Positions 35,128 through 36,900 of a stretch of DNA of 36,900 nucleotides are shown one piece after another. The position numbers and the translations under genes are program-made. Position 1 is the stretch's first letter; every line of letters begins with the position of its first letter. The DNA comes from Pseudomonadota bacterium (GTDB lineage Bacteria; Pseudomonadota; Alphaproteobacteria; Kiloniellales; JACOMY01). The notes under the pieces are model-generated. The model ran no database searches. It had not been told where the DNA came from and was given only the letters and a program-made list of their open reading frames with translations. The stretch is from assembly GCA_029781795.1 (NCBI GenBank), contig JAKOWB010000053.1:1-36900 (forward strand), read 5' to 3'.

Positions 35128-35849
35128 TGCGCCTGCTGCTCACCCGCCCGGCCGAGGAGGGCGAGCGCACGCGCGCGGCTCTGGAGGCGGCCGGCCACAG
35201 TGTACTCGTCTCGCCGGTGCTGCGCTTCGAACCGCTGCCTGTCACCCTGGACCTGAGCGGGGCGCAGGCGCTGGCCGTCACCAGCCGGCAGGGGCTGCGC
35301 AGCCTTGCCAGGGCCACACCCCGCCGTGACCTGCCGCTTTTCGCCGTCGGCGCCGCGACCGCCGCCCTCGCCGGCGAGGCCGGCTTCCAGCGCGTCGAAT
35401 CGGCCGACGGCGACCAGGCTGCGCTGGCTCGGCTGCTATCCCGGCGCCTGTCGCCGGGCGCCGGACACATTCTTCATGTCACCGGCAGCGAGCGGGCGGA
35501 CGACCTGGGAGAAAATCAACCCCTGCAGGCCTTTACAGTCGTACGTACGGAACTGTACCAGGCCCGTGCCCTGGAGGAGTTGGATCGTACGGCACGGGAC
35601 GCCATGACGCACGGACAGCTCGATGCCGTCGCCTTTTTCTCTCCCCGCTCCGCGGCCATCTTTGTTACGCTGGTACGCCGGGCTGGTCTGGCGGCGAGCT
35701 GCGCGGGGCTCTTGGCGGTCTGCCTCAGCCCAGCCGTGACGCGGTCCGCCGCGATGCTGCCGTGGTCGGAAGCGGTGACGGCGGCGCAACCCAGCCTGCC
35801 GGCGCTGCTGGCGGCGCTGGCGGCGTACGATAAGCGTACGGACAGGTAA
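35127..35849 (+). CDS. hemD: Uroporphyrinogen-III synthase
   Basis: 240 residues with the low-conservation HemD pattern: MRLLLTRPAEEGERTRAALEAAGH, SPVLRFEPL, ALAVTSRQGLRSLA, FAVGAATAALAGEAGF, ILHVTGSERADDL, VVRTELYQARAL and FFSPRSAAIFVTLV. It closes and inverts ring D of hydroxymethylbilane. Start ATG overlaps the hemC stop by one base, the usual coupled hemCD arrangement in alphaproteobacteria. The last third has slightly more A/T-rich third positions than its neighbours, which is unremarkable. Confidence 0.95.
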   Translation: MRLLLTRPAEEGERTRAALEAAGHSVLVSPVLRFEPLPVTLDLSGAQALAVTSRQGLRSLARATPRRDLPLFAVGAATAALAGEAGFQRVESADGDQAALARLLSRRLSPGAGHILHVTGSERADDLGENQPLQAFTVVRTELYQARALEELDRTARDAMTHGQLDAVAFFSPRSAAIFVTLVRRAGLAASCAGLLAVCLSPAVTRSAAMLPWSEAVTAAQPSLPALLAALAAYDKRTDR

Positions 35850-35862
35850 TGGAGGCGCGGAG

Positions 35863-36900
35863 ATGAGCGACAGCGACAGCAACGGCGCCCCGGTCGATCC
35901 CACCCTGCACCCGGCCCAGGCGGTGATCCAGGCCTTCGGCGGCATCCGCCCCATGGCCCACAAGCTTGGCATCGCCGTCTCCACCGTGCAGGGCTGGAAG
36001 GAGCGCGGCACCATCCCGCGCAGCCGTCATGGCGAGATCCAGGCCGCCGCCGGGGCGGCGGGTATCGCCCTCGATCCCGCCCTGCTGGCCGACAGCGACC
36101 AGACCCAGGCCCCCACCATCGAAGGGGTCGGCGCCCCGGTGGCCGCGCCGCCGGCGGAGGCGCCCGCCGCCGAGCCGGCATCCCAGGCGCTGCATCCCGA
36201 CCGCCGTCCGCCCGGCTGGCTGGCCCGCGTCACGCCGCAATTGCCGGCCATCCTGCTCGGCGGCGCGCTGGTCGTCGCCGGCTTCCTGCTGGCGATGGGC
36301 ACCAGCGACCTGTGGCTCGGCGCCGGCGGCAAGAGCGATGGCGCCGCGCTCTCCGCGCTGGACAAGCGCATTGCCGCGCTGGAGGCGGCGACGCCAGCCG
36401 ATACCAGCCAGAACGGCCAGTGGCTGACCGAGCTGGAGAGCAAGCTCGAGGCGCTGCGCCAGCAGGTGGCCGCCCTGCCGGCCGGCGGCGACGCCGCCGC
36501 GCTCGAGGCCCTGCGCCAGGAGCTGGAGCAGCGGAGCGGCGCCGCCGCGGCCGCCGCGGTCAAGCCGCTGGCCGAGCAGCTTGCCACGCAGGGCGCCCAG
36601 CTCGACGAGGCACGCAAGACCCTGGCCGACCTGCAGGCAGAGCTGGCCAACCTGCCGGCCGCCGATGAATTGCCGGACTGGGCCGCGACGCTCCGGTCCG
36701 ACCTGACGGCGGCGCTGGACCGCATCACCGCGCTGGAGGCGACCAGCGGCGCGCTGGCGGCGAAGCTCGGCACGCTGGACGGCCTCGACCAGCGCATCGC
36801 CGAGGCCGTGGCCGCGGCCGCGGCGCGGCTGCAGGCCGCCTTCGACGCCAGGCTGCAGGGTGCGTTGGCCGCCCTGCCGCCGCCGACGCCGCCGGTCATG
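35863..36900 (+). CDS. Mitofilin-like (COG4223) inner-membrane protein with N-terminal HTH, 3' truncated
   Basis: 346 codons are open to the window edge. Residues 20-62 form a small helix-turn-helix of the YdaS/Cro-like type (VIQAFGGIRPMAHKLGIAVSTVQGWKERGTIP). A Pro/Ala-rich linker follows, then one membrane helix (about 124-146, LPAILLGGALVVAGFLLAMG), then long Ala/Leu/Glu coiled coil (ALDKRIAALEAA, ELESKLEALRQQVAAL, and so on). The C-terminal mitofilin domain is expected beyond the window. Position directly after hemD is typical of alphaproteobacterial COG4223/mitofilin proteins, which are related to Mic60 of mitochondrial cristae. GGAGG seven bases before the ATG. Confidence 0.85.
   Translation, partial: MSDSDSNGAPVDPTLHPAQAVIQAFGGIRPMAHKLGIAVSTVQGWKERGTIPRSRHGEIQAAAGAAGIALDPALLADSDQTQAPTIEGVGAPVAAPPAEAPAAEPASQALHPDRRPPGWLARVTPQLPAILLGGALVVAGFLLAMGTSDLWLGAGGKSDGAALSALDKRIAALEAATPADTSQNGQWLTELESKLEALRQQVAALPAGGDAAALEALRQELEQRSGAAAAAAVKPLAEQLATQGAQLDEARKTLADLQAELANLPAADELPDWAATLRSDLTAALDRITALEATSGALAAKLGTLDGLDQRIAEAVAAAAARLQAAFDARLQGALAALPPPTPPVM

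Overview
The window is about 70% G+C and gene-dense, with frequent GTG/TTG starts and many 1-8 bp gene overlaps. The gene set points to an alphaproteobacterium, probably Rhodospirillales in the broad sense: an RpoE/ChrR pair with the classic TGATCC-N18-TAAGA promoter, an IalB-family protein, a TIGR01459-type HAD hydrolase, an Atm1-type exporter, tsaD-gpsA-yciI divergent from hemC-hemD, and a mitofilin-like (COG4223) protein after hemD. Genus-level assignment is not possible from the sequence alone. All genes look chromosomal; I see no phage, transposase, CRISPR, tRNA or rRNA.

Layout. 1-205: C-terminal tail of a probable type I secreted protein. 220-1818 (minus): a Mn-homeostasis unit with a promoter, a yybP-ykoY Mn2+ riboswitch, a GDT1/UPF0016 cation exporter and a ZIP-family transporter. 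1995-4156 (plus): Tat-exported ferritin-like protein, cytochrome c and AraC-type regulator, followed by an AT-rich operator-like spot and an MFS exporter (4254-5633). 5658-11822 (minus): polyamine operon potA-potB-potC-potD, then acetylpolyamine amidohydrolase and a low-specificity threonine aldolase; an IalB-family gene lies just upstream.

12623-14019 (plus): autoregulated ECF sigma factor RpoE with ChrR. This ChrR keeps the cupin metal site but appears to lack all the zinc ligands of its anti-sigma domain. 14089-19443 (plus): HAD hydrolase, a multidomain class III adenylate cyclase (SRPBCC, zinc ribbon, cyclase) and a P2-type Ca2+-like ATPase. 19455-19928 (minus): exported SnoaL-like protein. 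20061-28250 (plus): one probable transcription unit of methylmalonyl-CoA mutase, a membrane-anchored coiled-coil protein, Atm1-type ABC exporter, MeaB GTPase and an MFS transporter.

28261-28719: rpmB (L28) with its own promoter, a leader hairpin and a terminator. 28740-30658: phytase-esterase-like protein (minus) and exported dienelactone hydrolase (plus). 30714-34048 (minus): small secreted 4-Cys protein, tsaD, a 2OG-Fe(II) oxygenase-like gene, gpsA and yciI, tightly packed. 34192-end (plus): hemC, hemD and an HTH/TM/coiled-coil mitofilin-like gene cut by the window edge.

Most content is ordinary core metabolism. The points most worth checking are the Mn riboswitch unit, the zinc-less ChrR, the HTH-mitofilin fusion, the oxygenase inside the tsaD operon, and the coiled-coil/Atm1 pair inserted between the mutase and its chaperone.
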